Shown: piece by piece, positions 15,310 to 22,883 of the stretch
Layout of the letters: the number at the start of each line of letters is the position of its first letter
How positions within the stretch are numbered: position 1 is the first letter of the stretch
Origin: SVFI01 sp045535935
GTDB lineage: Bacteria > Bacillota > Clostridia > Lachnospirales > Lachnospiraceae
Direction of reading: 5' to 3'
DNA: 64,000 nucleotides
Assembly: GCA_045535935.1 (NCBI GenBank)
Contig: JAZSMO010000032.1
Span: 97,145-161,144, forward strand
Made by a program: the position numbers and the translations under genes
Notes under the pieces: model-generated
Told to the model about the DNA's origin: nothing
The model's database searches: none
The model's input: only the letters and a program-made list of their open reading frames with translations

Positions 15310-16254
15310 ATGGACAAAATAGCAGTACTGATTCCTTGCTATAATGAAAGTAAGACAATTGCAAAAGTGATTCGGGATTTCCGAAAGGAACTTCCGGAAG
15401 CCACCATATATGTGTATGACAATAACTCCACGGATGAGACCGACCGCATCGCAAAAGAGAACGGTGCAATCGTGCGTTATGAGCGTAAACAAGGCAAAGG
15501 AAACGTAATTCGCAGAATGTTCCGCGAGATTGACGCAGAATGTTATATCATGGTGGATGGGGATGACACGTATCCTGCGGACTGCGCAGGAGAAATGGTG
15601 CAAAAAGTATTTGAGGAAAATTCCGATATGGTCATCGGGGATCGGTTGTCTTCCACTTATTTTAAGGAAAACAAGCGCCCATTCCACAATGTGGGGAATA
15701 AACTTGTCAGAGAAAGTATTAATTTGCTTTTTAAGGCCAATATCAAGGATATGATGACCGGTTATCGTGCCTTCAGCTACGAGTTTGTAAAAACGTTTCC
15801 GGTTTTATCCAATGGGTTTGAGATCGAGACAGAGATGAGTATTCATGCAGCCGAGATGGGAATGCAGATCGACAATGTGGTGATTGAGTACAGAGACCGC
15901 CCGGAGGGAAGCGAGTCAAAACTCAACACGTTCCGGGACGGATTCCGGGTGCTTCATATGATTATGCATCTGTTCCGCAACTACAAGCCGCTTTCGTTCT
16001 TTTCTACCATATCGGTGCTTTTGACGGCGCTTTCGCTTGGATTCCTTGCGCCGGTATTGTGGGAGTATTTCCAGACCGGAATGGTGGGAAGATTCCCGAC
16101 ATTGATCGTTTGCAGTTTTGTTTTTATTGCAGCGATTCTCTCCGTGTTTACGGGACTGATTTTATCGTCCATTGTGCACAAGAACCGCCAGGAATTTGAA
16201 GACCAGCTAAAGCGTGCTTATGAGAGGAAGCAGATGCTGAAAAAAGAGAACTGA
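15310..16254 (+). CDS. Polyprenyl-phosphate-type family 2 glycosyltransferase (DPM1/DPG-synthase-like)
   Basis: 314 residues. 'AVLIPCYNES' begins a GT-A domain, 'VDGDDTYPAD' carries the DxD metal site (D83-x-D85), and 'DMMTGYRAFS' plus 'NGFEIETEMS' match dolichol- or polyprenyl-phosphate sugar synthases. Two C-terminal hydrophobic helices (about 230-250 and 262-285) anchor it in the membrane. These enzymes load a sugar from a nucleotide onto a polyprenyl phosphate, which GT-C enzymes then use as donor outside the membrane. The GT-C-like proteins at 6662, 9710 and 22884 are therefore plausible partners (inference). It stands between two secreted proteins with short spacers and is probably cotranscribed with them. 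Confidence 0.85.
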   Translation: MDKIAVLIPCYNESKTIAKVIRDFRKELPEATIYVYDNNSTDETDRIAKENGAIVRYERKQGKGNVIRRMFREIDAECYIMVDGDDTYPADCAGEMVQKVFEENSDMVIGDRLSSTYFKENKRPFHNVGNKLVRESINLLFKANIKDMMTGYRAFSYEFVKTFPVLSNGFEIETEMSIHAAEMGMQIDNVVIEYRDRPEGSESKLNTFRDGFRVLHMIMHLFRNYKPLSFFSTISVLLTALSLGFLAPVLWEYFQTGMVGRFPTLIVCSFVFIAAILSVFTGLILSSIVHKNRQEFEDQLKRAYERKQMLKKEN

Positions 16255-16292
16255 GAGGTGTATCGAAAGCGCAAAATGTAAGGGGGTAAGTT

Positions 16293-18707
16293 ATGAAAAA
16301 ATGGGTTAGTTGTTTGGCGGCGATGCTGCTGTTATTCTTTTTTGGAAATATGAGCGTGTTTGCGGCAGCGGATACAACTGCGCCGGAAGTGCGCAGTGTT
16401 ACAATTAATACAACGGAGGTCAGCAAACCGGGAACGGTTTCGGTTTCTTTGGATATTGTGGAAGAGGAAGTCGGAGTGGCGTCCATTTCGATGGCTTTAT
16501 ATGCGTATCGAGGGGACCAAATGGTTATGGTATCGGCCACAAAAGAGTTTGAGAATGCAGGATATACGGGGGCGTATTCTTTGGATATTCCGATTACTGA
16601 TACGAACGTTGCAGGTGAGTATTATGTAGGTCAAATTGATATTTTTGATTATGCCGGAAATAAACGCATGTACTGGAATAGTTGGAAAAAGGATGGGTAT
16701 GATTTAGAGAATGAAAGTGGATATGTTGCGGATTTTCATAATTCCGACGTAAAGTGCTATATTGTTGATAATAAAACAGTTACAGTGATTTCAGACGGTG
16801 ATGATGAGGCTCCTTTTGTAACGAGTGTCAATGTAGCAACAACTACAGTGAATAAGGGACAAAATATTAAATTGCAGCTTGAGGTTTCAGATGAGTCGGC
16901 GATACAGAGCGTGTTGGTTGCTTTGTATGGCTATAGAGGGGCTCAGATAATTCAGATACCGGCAGTCGCTTCGTGGAAACAGAATGGTGATATAATTGAT
17001 GTGCAAATACCGGTTGCGACAAATGATATGTCTGGGGAATACTATATTGGGCAAATAAATGTTACAGATGTGGCTGGCAACGAGCGTATGTACTGGAATG
17101 GTTGGAAGGCAGATGGGTATGATACGGATACGGCAGGTGCCTATGTTGCAGATTTTCATAACAGTGATTATAAATGTTATATCAAAAATAATGCGATTGT
17201 GAATGTTCCTTCAAATGGAGATGATATAGCCCCATTTATTGAAAAAATAGAATTGAAAAATACAACGATTACGAAACCAGGGGTTATAAAAATCAATATT
17301 CATGCTGTAGATGATTTTTCAATTGAAGAATGTCGTGTTTGTTTATATATGTTTAAGGGCGAACAGATGGAAATGCTGAGCGGTTGGGTGACAGATGTCA
17401 GCGGCGGAGCAAGTGAAGTTTTGCAAATAAGCATTCCGGTGTCTACTGATAACGTGTGTGGAACATATTACATAGGTCAAATTAATATTAAGGACAAAGC
17501 CGGTAATGAACGAATGTACTGGAATGGTTGGAAAAAGAATCAGTATGATACTGACAGTACTAAAGCATACGTTCCTGATTTTTATGACAATTCTAATAAG
17601 GCGTATGTAGTAAACAATGCGACTATCACAATCAAAGAAGAATTCGACGTTGCTTTTGAGTATGGTCTTTCCAATAAAAATCTGTTGGCGATGGTTCAGC
17701 AGATGGGGGAAGGAAAAACAGCCAAGATCCGCATTGACGGAAATGGTATTGCGCCGAAGGAGTTATTCCAGGCGATTAAAACAAAAGATAAAACATTGGT
17801 TTTTTATAAAAATAATTATCAGTGGATATTTAACGGAAAAAATATCAGTACGCCGAAAGATATCAGTCTGTTAATTACATTTGCGATGGTAGACGGAAGT
17901 ACATATGGGACGGACAAAAGCCTGATGCAGATTGATTTTCCGGAGAACGGAAAACTTCCGGGAAAATCTAACGTGCGCATCAAGTCAGATTATACTTATA
18001 ATATTTTTAATCTGAAGAATGAAATATATCTTTATTATCTTGATAAAAATAATAAGAAGGTGTCTTATGAGAAAGATAGTAAGATAGAGTATGTTTTGGA
18101 TGGAACCGACCATTGGTGTAAGTTTGATATAAAGCATAATTCAACATATTTGGTGTCCGGAGAGCAGTTTGCTGAGGATATTAAGGTAAAGAAAATAGAA
18201 ATCAGCGGAGTGTCGAAAAAAATAGCGTATGGCAAGAAGATAAAACTTGTTGCGGATGTTTATCCGTATACCGCTCAAAACAAAGCGGTGAACTGGAAGA
18301 GCAGTAATAAAAAGTATGCTACAGTGAATGCAAAAGGTGTTGTCACACTTAAAAGAGCCGGTGTTGGCAAGACGGTCACAATTACTGCAACTGCCAAGGA
18401 TGGCAGTAAGGTAAAGGCAAAATACAAAATAAAAATTATGCATGGGGCCGTAAAAAAGATTAAGCTGACAGCAAAGAGTACGATAAAGGCCGGAAAAACT
18501 GTGAAAGTGAAAGCAACGGTGAAAGCGACATCTTCAAAGGCGAATACCAAGCTGAAATGGACGTCTTCCAATGAACAATATGCCAAGGTTAATTCCAAAG
18601 GTGTCGTAAAAACAAAGGCGGCCGGCAAAGGAAAAACGGTGACGATTACTGCGACATCGACCGATGGAACAAATAAAAAAGCAAAAATTAAAATTAAACT
18701 AAAATAA
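16293..18707 (+). CDS. Secreted protein with a triplicated ~140-residue domain and two bacterial Ig-like (Big_2) repeats
   Basis: 804 residues with a clear signal peptide cleaved after 'VFAA'. Three repeats follow (about 27-168, 169-308 and 309-447). Each starts with 'D..AP' and contains 'SGEYYIGQI', 'D.AGN.RMYWNGWK' and 'GYD...YVADFHNSD'. I do not recognise this domain as a named family. A middle section (about 450-625) has no recognisable motif. Residues 627-804 hold two Lys-rich Ig-like repeats ('W.SSN..YA.VN.KGVV') of the Big_2 type, which bind surfaces or wall glycans. No catalytic site is evident. An adhesin or wall-associated structural role is inferred. The coding sequence looks richer in A and T than its neighbours, which may indicate transfer or a lower-expression gene. 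Confidence 0.75.
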   Translation: MKKWVSCLAAMLLLFFFGNMSVFAAADTTAPEVRSVTINTTEVSKPGTVSVSLDIVEEEVGVASISMALYAYRGDQMVMVSATKEFENAGYTGAYSLDIPITDTNVAGEYYVGQIDIFDYAGNKRMYWNSWKKDGYDLENESGYVADFHNSDVKCYIVDNKTVTVISDGDDEAPFVTSVNVATTTVNKGQNIKLQLEVSDESAIQSVLVALYGYRGAQIIQIPAVASWKQNGDIIDVQIPVATNDMSGEYYIGQINVTDVAGNERMYWNGWKADGYDTDTAGAYVADFHNSDYKCYIKNNAIVNVPSNGDDIAPFIEKIELKNTTITKPGVIKINIHAVDDFSIEECRVCLYMFKGEQMEMLSGWVTDVSGGASEVLQISIPVSTDNVCGTYYIGQINIKDKAGNERMYWNGWKKNQYDTDSTKAYVPDFYDNSNKAYVVNNATITIKEEFDVAFEYGLSNKNLLAMVQQMGEGKTAKIRIDGNGIAPKELFQAIKTKDKTLVFYKNNYQWIFNGKNISTPKDISLLITFAMVDGSTYGTDKSLMQIDFPENGKLPGKSNVRIKSDYTYNIFNLKNEIYLYYLDKNNKKVSYEKDSKIEYVLDGTDHWCKFDIKHNSTYLVSGEQFAEDIKVKKIEISGVSKKIAYGKKIKLVADVYPYTAQNKAVNWKSSNKKYATVNAKGVVTLKRAGVGKTVTITATAKDGSKVKAKYKIKIMHGAVKKIKLTAKSTIKAGKTVKVKATVKATSSKANTKLKWTSSNEQYAKVNSKGVVKTKAAGKGKTVTITATSTDGTNKKAKIKIKLK

Positions 18708-18713
18708 TATATC

Positions 18714-18750
18714 AAGGACGCCGGTTGCTAATCCGCAATCTGGCGTCCTT
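18714..18750. terminator. Convergent hairpin between the secreted protein and the deacetylase gene
   Basis: AAGGACGCC and GGCGTCCTT form the outer stem, with an inner GGTTGC/GCAATC stem. It begins 7 bp after the plus-strand stop and covers the last codons of the minus-strand gene. No strong T tract follows on either strand, so its terminator strength is uncertain. Confidence 0.5.
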
Positions 18751-19501
18751 CTGCGTTCATATGATAATTGTCACGGAGAATCAGTTCTGATACAGGAACA
18801 ATCTCGTAGCCCTGCTCTTTCAGTCCGGTGATCATGGCATCGAGGGCGTCGGCGGTGTAGGTGGCGCCGTTGTGGCAGAGGATGATGGAGCCGTTGCCCA
18901 GGTGCTTGTGCTCACAGACTGTTTTGACGATGGAGTCGCAGCCATAGTCTTTCCAGTCGAGAGAGTCCACGTCCCATTGAATCGGATAGTAACCGCAGGC
19001 TTCGGTTACTGATATGACATCGTTGTCATAATCACCGTAAGGCGGGCGAAACAAAAACATTTCATAACCGGTCAGTTCACGGACTTTGTCGTGTACTGCC
19101 ATGATTTCCGCTTTGCATTCCTCCGTGGAAAGCCGGCTCATATTTTTGTGATTTTCGCTGTGGTTGCCCAGATCATGGCCTGCGGCCAGAATCGTCTTCA
19201 CGTCTTCCGGATAGTTTTCCACCCATCCGCCGGTCATGAAAAAGGTGACATGTACGTCATGTTTTTTTAAGATGGCTAATATTTCAGTGGTATCCTCATT
19301 TCCCCAAGCCGCATCAAAGGAGAGGGCTACTTTCGGTTCCGACGTTTCCACACAGTAAATCGGAAGATTGCGGCCGGAGACGTTACTGCTCGTGGTGAGT
19401 GTTTGCGGCGCAATAAAGAAGAAGGCGGAAATGCCGAGTATGAGAAATGCCATCGTCCATATGACATTTTTTTGTTGTATGTATATTTCTTTTAAGCTCA
19501 T
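18728..19501 (-). CDS. Polysaccharide deacetylase, PdaB-like (NodB domain)
   Basis: About 257 residues with one N-terminal membrane anchor and an extracytoplasmic NodB domain. The order of motifs is that of PdaB-type proteins: 'LSFDAAWGNEDT', 'GNHSENH', 'RPPYGDYD', 'QWDVDSLDW' and 'ILCHNG'. The first motif lacks the second Asp of the usual TFDDG, as in PdaB and its relatives. NodB enzymes remove acetyl groups from GlcNAc or MurNAc residues. PdaB is linked to spore cortex maintenance in Bacillus, but a sporulation role here is only an inference. ATG at 19501 is preferred because GAGG lies 8 nt before it; the upstream TTG at 19516 has no site. It converges on the secreted protein gene. Confidence 0.88.
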   Translation of the reverse strand: MSLKEIYIQQKNVIWTMAFLILGISAFFFIAPQTLTTSSNVSGRNLPIYCVETSEPKVALSFDAAWGNEDTTEILAILKKHDVHVTFFMTGGWVENYPEDVKTILAAGHDLGNHSENHKNMSRLSTEECKAEIMAVHDKVRELTGYEMFLFRPPYGDYDNDVISVTEACGYYPIQWDVDSLDWKDYGCDSIVKTVCEHKHLGNGSIILCHNGATYTADALDAMITGLKEQGYEIVPVSELILRDNYHMNAEGRQIAD

Positions 19502-19576
19502 AAAAGGACCTCGCAATATGTTTTTTAAGTGTATGAGGCGGAAAATGAAAATATGATAGGTGCAGCGGTGATTTTC

Positions 19577-19585
19577 TGCTATAAT
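19577..19585 (+). promoter_or_regulatory. Extended -10 promoter of the 19617 gene
   Basis: TGCTATAAT is a perfect TGn extended -10 element 31 bp before the ATG. No good -35 is visible at the expected place, as is common for extended -10 promoters. Confidence 0.7.
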
Positions 19586-19616
19586 GGAAAGGGTTTGGGG
19601 AAAAGGAGAAATTCAA

Positions 19617-20483
19617 ATGAAAAAGATATATAAAAATGTGTTTGACCTTAACGTGGGCGCCGAACGAACGATAGTGGACGGCGCAGAGTTTGAAACCGGA
19701 CAAATTTCGGGGGATTTGGCGACACGCTATGACAAATTCAGAGAGCAGGTTCGGAGTGTGGAGCAAAAAGGCTCGGTTCCGTGCCTGATTTCGATCGTTA
19801 AGTTTTTACTGAATCTTGTTTGGATTTGTATTATTGGCGGAATGATTCAAGCTTGCGGAAAGGGGACGTCATGGAAGGAAATGTATGAAAATGTCCCGGC
19901 ATTTTTCTATGTCGGCGGTGGTGCCTTTTTGCTGTGGCTTTTGATTTTTATTGTGGAAAAACTGAAAATGAAACATGCTATCGATACGTCGGACATTGAA
20001 GGCATGATGCATCAGGCAGATGTGCTTGAGGCACAGCTTCGCATGGAGATTGGTATTCCGGAGGATGCAGTGCTTGTCGATGTGATTCACCAGTGTTATG
20101 AGATGAAAAAAGGAAAGAAAAAGATTGTGCACGCCATGGCATATCCGTTCATGAATCCGGAGGTATATGTGTATCGGAAAGAGGATATGCTGTGTTTCTG
20201 CGACCGGACGAATGAATATTCAGTCCCGGTGGATCGCATTTTGGGTGTTGAGCTTTTTAAAAAGCCGGTGCAGGTTTCCGGTTGGAACAAAAATGAGCCG
20301 ATGGATGATCAAAAATATAAAGAATTCAAGCCGTATCAGACCGATGCGGGGTATTTTGTAAAACAGCACTACGTAATTTATGTGCAGGGAGCTGCGGAGG
20401 AAATGGTAATCCGCATTCCGAACTATGATTTTGCCGCGGTTGAGACGTGTTTCGGCGAAAAAATTCAGGAGAGATGTAATTAG
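19617..20483 (+). CDS. Uncharacterised membrane protein with two transmembrane helices
   Basis: 288 residues, not recognised. A short cytoplasmic N-terminus is followed by two hydrophobic helices (near residues 60-82 and 98-116). A soluble domain of about 165 residues includes 'HAIDTSDIEGMMHQADVLEAQL' and a C-terminal beta-rich region, which looks pleckstrin- or YcxB-like in character (basis: strand pattern only). ATG 19617 is chosen because AAAAGGAG stands 10 nt before it. The azlC gene starts 2 bp after its stop, so it is transcribed with azlCD. The function cannot be given. Because of the tight spacing it may relate to membrane transport or its regulation. Confidence 0.7.
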   Translation: MKKIYKNVFDLNVGAERTIVDGAEFETGQISGDLATRYDKFREQVRSVEQKGSVPCLISIVKFLLNLVWICIIGGMIQACGKGTSWKEMYENVPAFFYVGGGAFLLWLLIFIVEKLKMKHAIDTSDIEGMMHQADVLEAQLRMEIGIPEDAVLVDVIHQCYEMKKGKKKIVHAMAYPFMNPEVYVYRKEDMLCFCDRTNEYSVPVDRILGVELFKKPVQVSGWNKNEPMDDQKYKEFKPYQTDAGYFVKQHYVIYVQGAAEEMVIRIPNYDFAAVETCFGEKIQERCN

Positions 20484-20484
20484 A

Positions 20485-21174
20485 ATGAAGAAAAAAGCAT
20501 TAAAAGCAGCATTTCCATATACGATTCCGATTTTGACCGGATTTTTGTTCCTTGGGATTTCCTATGGGATTTATATGCGCGCTCTGGGATTCTCGGCTAT
20601 ATATCCCATTGCAATGAGTACATTGATCTTTGCCGGTTCCATGGAATTTGTGACGGCGACGATGCTCCTTAGCGGGTTTAATCCGGTCGGGGCAGCACTT
20701 CTTACACTCATGGTAAATGCACGCCACATTTTTTACGGCATTACCATGGTATCCAAATATAAAAATGTGGGAAAAAAGAAATGGTACCTGATTTTCGGTA
20801 TGTGCGACGAATCCTTTTCCATCAACTGTTCAGTGGAGGTTCCGGAAGGGGTGGACAAAGGGTGGTTTTACTTTTGGGTAACGGTTTTAAACCAGTCTTA
20901 TTGGGTGCTCGGTGCCACGTGCGGGGCGTTGCTCGGTTCACTGATCAAGGTGGATTCGCAGGGGCTGGAGTTTGTTATGACAGCGCTGTTTGTCGTGATT
21001 TTCCTGGACAGCTGGCTGAAGGAAAAGAAACATTTCTCTTCCCTGCTGGGGCTTGGCGTGTCGGTGTTGTGTCTTGTGCTGTTCGGCGCGGAAAAGTTCC
21101 TTGTGCCGACCATGTGCGTGATTTTTCTTGTGCTTTCACTGGCAAAACCTCTTTTGGAAAAGGAGGTGGCGTAA
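20485..21174 (+). CDS. azlC: AzlC family branched-chain amino acid exporter, large subunit
   Basis: 229 residues with seven or eight membrane helices. 'PYTIPILTGFLFLGISYGIYM' and 'GSMEFVTATMLLSGFNPVGAALLTLMVNARHIFYG' are the two conserved AzlC regions, and 'MCDESFSIN' is the typical loop. With AzlD it exports branched-chain amino acids and analogues such as azaleucine in Bacillus subtilis; other members carry other amino acids. The start at ATG 20485 follows AGGAG at 20467. The reading frame is open further upstream into the previous gene, but only this start is conserved. azlD begins directly after the stop. Confidence 0.92.
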   Translation: MKKKALKAAFPYTIPILTGFLFLGISYGIYMRALGFSAIYPIAMSTLIFAGSMEFVTATMLLSGFNPVGAALLTLMVNARHIFYGITMVSKYKNVGKKKWYLIFGMCDESFSINCSVEVPEGVDKGWFYFWVTVLNQSYWVLGATCGALLGSLIKVDSQGLEFVMTALFVVIFLDSWLKEKKHFSSLLGLGVSVLCLVLFGAEKFLVPTMCVIFLVLSLAKPLLEKEVA

Positions 21175-21501
21175 ATGACACTTCTTCAGCAGATTATCAC
21201 GATAGCCATTGTCATTGCCGTGACAGTTTTCACGCGGGCCATTGCATTCTGGCTGTTTCCGGAAGGGAAAAAGACACCGGCGTTTATTCAGTATCTGGGC
21301 AAAGCACTTCCGTCGGCGGTGTTCGGAATGCTGGTTATTTATTGCCTCAAGGACTGCAGTCTTTTGACGGGGACGCATGCGTTGCCGGAACTTTTGTCCA
21401 TTGCGCTGATTACACTTATTCATGTTTGGAAGAAAAATATGTTCCTGTCCATTGCGTCGGGGACGGTTTGCTATATACTTTTGACAAGCTTTGTGTTCTA
21501 G
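21175..21501 (+). CDS. azlD: AzlD family branched-chain amino acid exporter, small subunit
   Basis: 108 residues with four hydrophobic helices, the usual AzlD size. The start ATG follows the azlC stop with no gap, and AAAAGGAGG lies inside the end of azlC, so translation is probably coupled. 'FTRAIAFWLFP' and 'IQYLGKALPSAVFGMLVIYCLKD' match the conserved AzlD segments. It forms the export complex with AzlC. thiN follows after 9 bp and is likely in the same transcript, though the pathways are unrelated. Confidence 0.9.
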   Translation: MTLLQQIITIAIVIAVTVFTRAIAFWLFPEGKKTPAFIQYLGKALPSAVFGMLVIYCLKDCSLLTGTHALPELLSIALITLIHVWKKNMFLSIASGTVCYILLTSFVF

Positions 21502-21510
21502 GAGGAAACT

Positions 21511-22131
21511 ATGGGAATCTGTTACATCGTAGCTGCCATGAAAACAGAATACAGAATTGATAAAAAGCCGGAGGATCTTGTGATTGCAGCGGATGGTGGT
21601 TATGCGCAGCAGTTCGGTTGCAGACCGGATATGGTTATCGGCGACTTTGATTCCCTGGGCTATATCCCGGAGGAGGAAAATGTGCAGGTCTATCCGAAAC
21701 AGAAGGATGATACGGATATGATGCTTGCGGTCAAAATAGGGATGGCGAACGGGTACAGAGAGTTTGTGCTGCTTGGCGGTATCGGCGGACGTTTGGATCA
21801 TACGATAGCGAATGTGCAAACACTTGCATATCTCCATGCACAGGGCGCAGGCGGTGTGCTTAAGGGTGAGAAAACTGATATTTATTTCGTGGGTTCAAAC
21901 GGCGGCAAAGCGGGCGTAATCAAATTTCCGGAGCAGACGGAAGGGATTTTCTCTGTCTTTTCTTATGGAGCAAAAGCAGAGCAGGTTACAATCTGCGGAG
22001 CGGAGTATGAGTTGCAGCAGGCAACGTTGAGGGATTGTTTTCCGCTTGGTGTAAGCAATTCTTTTTCCGGAAAAGAAGTGATTGTTTCTGTCGGAAACGG
22101 ACGCCTTCTCGTTGTGCACGAAAAGGCGTGA
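21511..22131 (+). CDS. thiN: Thiamine pyrophosphokinase
   Basis: 206 residues, normal length. The N-terminal catalytic domain has 'AADGGY', 'MVIGDFDSLG', 'KDDTDMMLAV' and 'GGRLDHTIANV', all known substrate or metal-binding motifs of the family. The C-terminal beta domain has 'PLGVSNSF', which contacts thiamine. The enzyme transfers pyrophosphate from ATP to thiamine, giving thiamine diphosphate. GGAGG precedes the ATG. It is the last gene of the 19617-22131 run. In many Firmicutes thiN follows rsgA and rpe, which are not here, so the context is different. Confidence 0.92.
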   Translation: MGICYIVAAMKTEYRIDKKPEDLVIAADGGYAQQFGCRPDMVIGDFDSLGYIPEEENVQVYPKQKDDTDMMLAVKIGMANGYREFVLLGGIGGRLDHTIANVQTLAYLHAQGAGGVLKGEKTDIYFVGSNGGKAGVIKFPEQTEGIFSVFSYGAKAEQVTICGAEYELQQATLRDCFPLGVSNSFSGKEVIVSVGNGRLLVVHEKA

Positions 22132-22156
22132 CAAACGGAAATATATGTGTTACAAT
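22128..22156 (+). promoter_or_regulatory. Promoter of the 22256 membrane protein gene
   Basis: GTGACA, a 17-bp spacer and TACAAT with a TGT extension (22148-22150). The -35 overlaps the thiN stop codon. The 100-bp leader that follows contains two small perfect hairpins, CCGGCA/TGCCGG and TGCGAT/ATCGCA. Confidence 0.65.
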
Positions 22157-22255
22157 TCAATTCATCTAAATTTCATTTCTCCGGCAGTTGCCGGAACTGT
22201 GCGATATTCATCGCAAATTTCACAATTTGAATCAAATGAAACAGAAAGGAGCAGT

Positions 22256-22801
22256 ATGAGTAAGAAAACAACAGAAAAGGCCGTGGTATGTTTTTGTGCG
22301 ATTGCAATGTGCTTTGTGCTTTTGTTTTGCCATGAGAACCGGATAGATGCGGCGGTCGTGGTAGAGGAGGAAGCAATCATAAGCAAGGAGGCGGATGAAA
22401 ACATGACAGAGCAGAACGTGCAGAGTGTGCAGGCTCCGGCAGAGCAGAACGTGCAGAGTGCGCAGGTTCCGGCAGAGCAGAAAAGGCAGGATGTGCAGGC
22501 CCCGTTAGAGCAGACGTCGCCGGTTCCGGCAGAGCAGACGCCGCACGTAGAAACAGAAAAGAAAACGACGTCCAATGTGTTTCGTATACCGACGCGCAAG
22601 CAGGTGGAACAAAAGAAGACGGAAATGCATTCCGATAAGATGACCGGAAAAACGCAGGAAAAAGAGCAAGAAGAGATGCCGCAAGAGCAGACAGAGTTTG
22701 TAAAAACTGCGACCGGTCGGACCGGGTGGTTTCTTGCGGTGGGAGGTATTCTTTTATTGTGCGGCTTTGCAAGGATTATTTGGAGATTGAAAAGAAGGTA
22801 A
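22256..22801 (+). CDS. Bitopic surface protein with Gln/Glu-rich repeats
   Basis: 181 residues, not recognised. An N-terminal hydrophobic segment (about 8-25) acts as signal or anchor. Residues 43-90 contain imperfect tandem repeats built on 'APAEQNVQS.Q'; the DNA shows near-identical units of about 36 bp. A Lys/Gln/Glu-rich spacer follows, and the C-terminus is a hydrophobic helix with a positive tail ('WRLKRR'). This looks like a sortase sorting signal, but no LPXTG-like motif stands before the helix; the nearest sequence is 'VKTATGRTG'. It may simply be a second membrane anchor. ATG 22256 is chosen because AAAGGAG lies just before it. Repeat-unit number may vary among strains. Confidence 0.6.
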   Translation: MSKKTTEKAVVCFCAIAMCFVLLFCHENRIDAAVVVEEEAIISKEADENMTEQNVQSVQAPAEQNVQSAQVPAEQKRQDVQAPLEQTSPVPAEQTPHVETEKKTTSNVFRIPTRKQVEQKKTEMHSDKMTGKTQEKEQEEMPQEQTEFVKTATGRTGWFLAVGGILLLCGFARIIWRLKRR

Positions 22802-22815
22802 ATGCCTATTCTATA

Positions 22816-22844
22816 TGGAAAACTTCATTTTCATATGCTATAAT
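22816..22844 (+). promoter_or_regulatory. Promoter of the 22884 membrane protein gene
   Basis: TGGAAA, a 17-bp spacer and a perfect TATAAT with a TGC extension. It starts 15 bp after the previous stop codon. Confidence 0.75.
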
Positions 22845-22883
22845 GCAAGGTGGTTTAGATTTTGAAAAGAAAGGGAATCCGCA

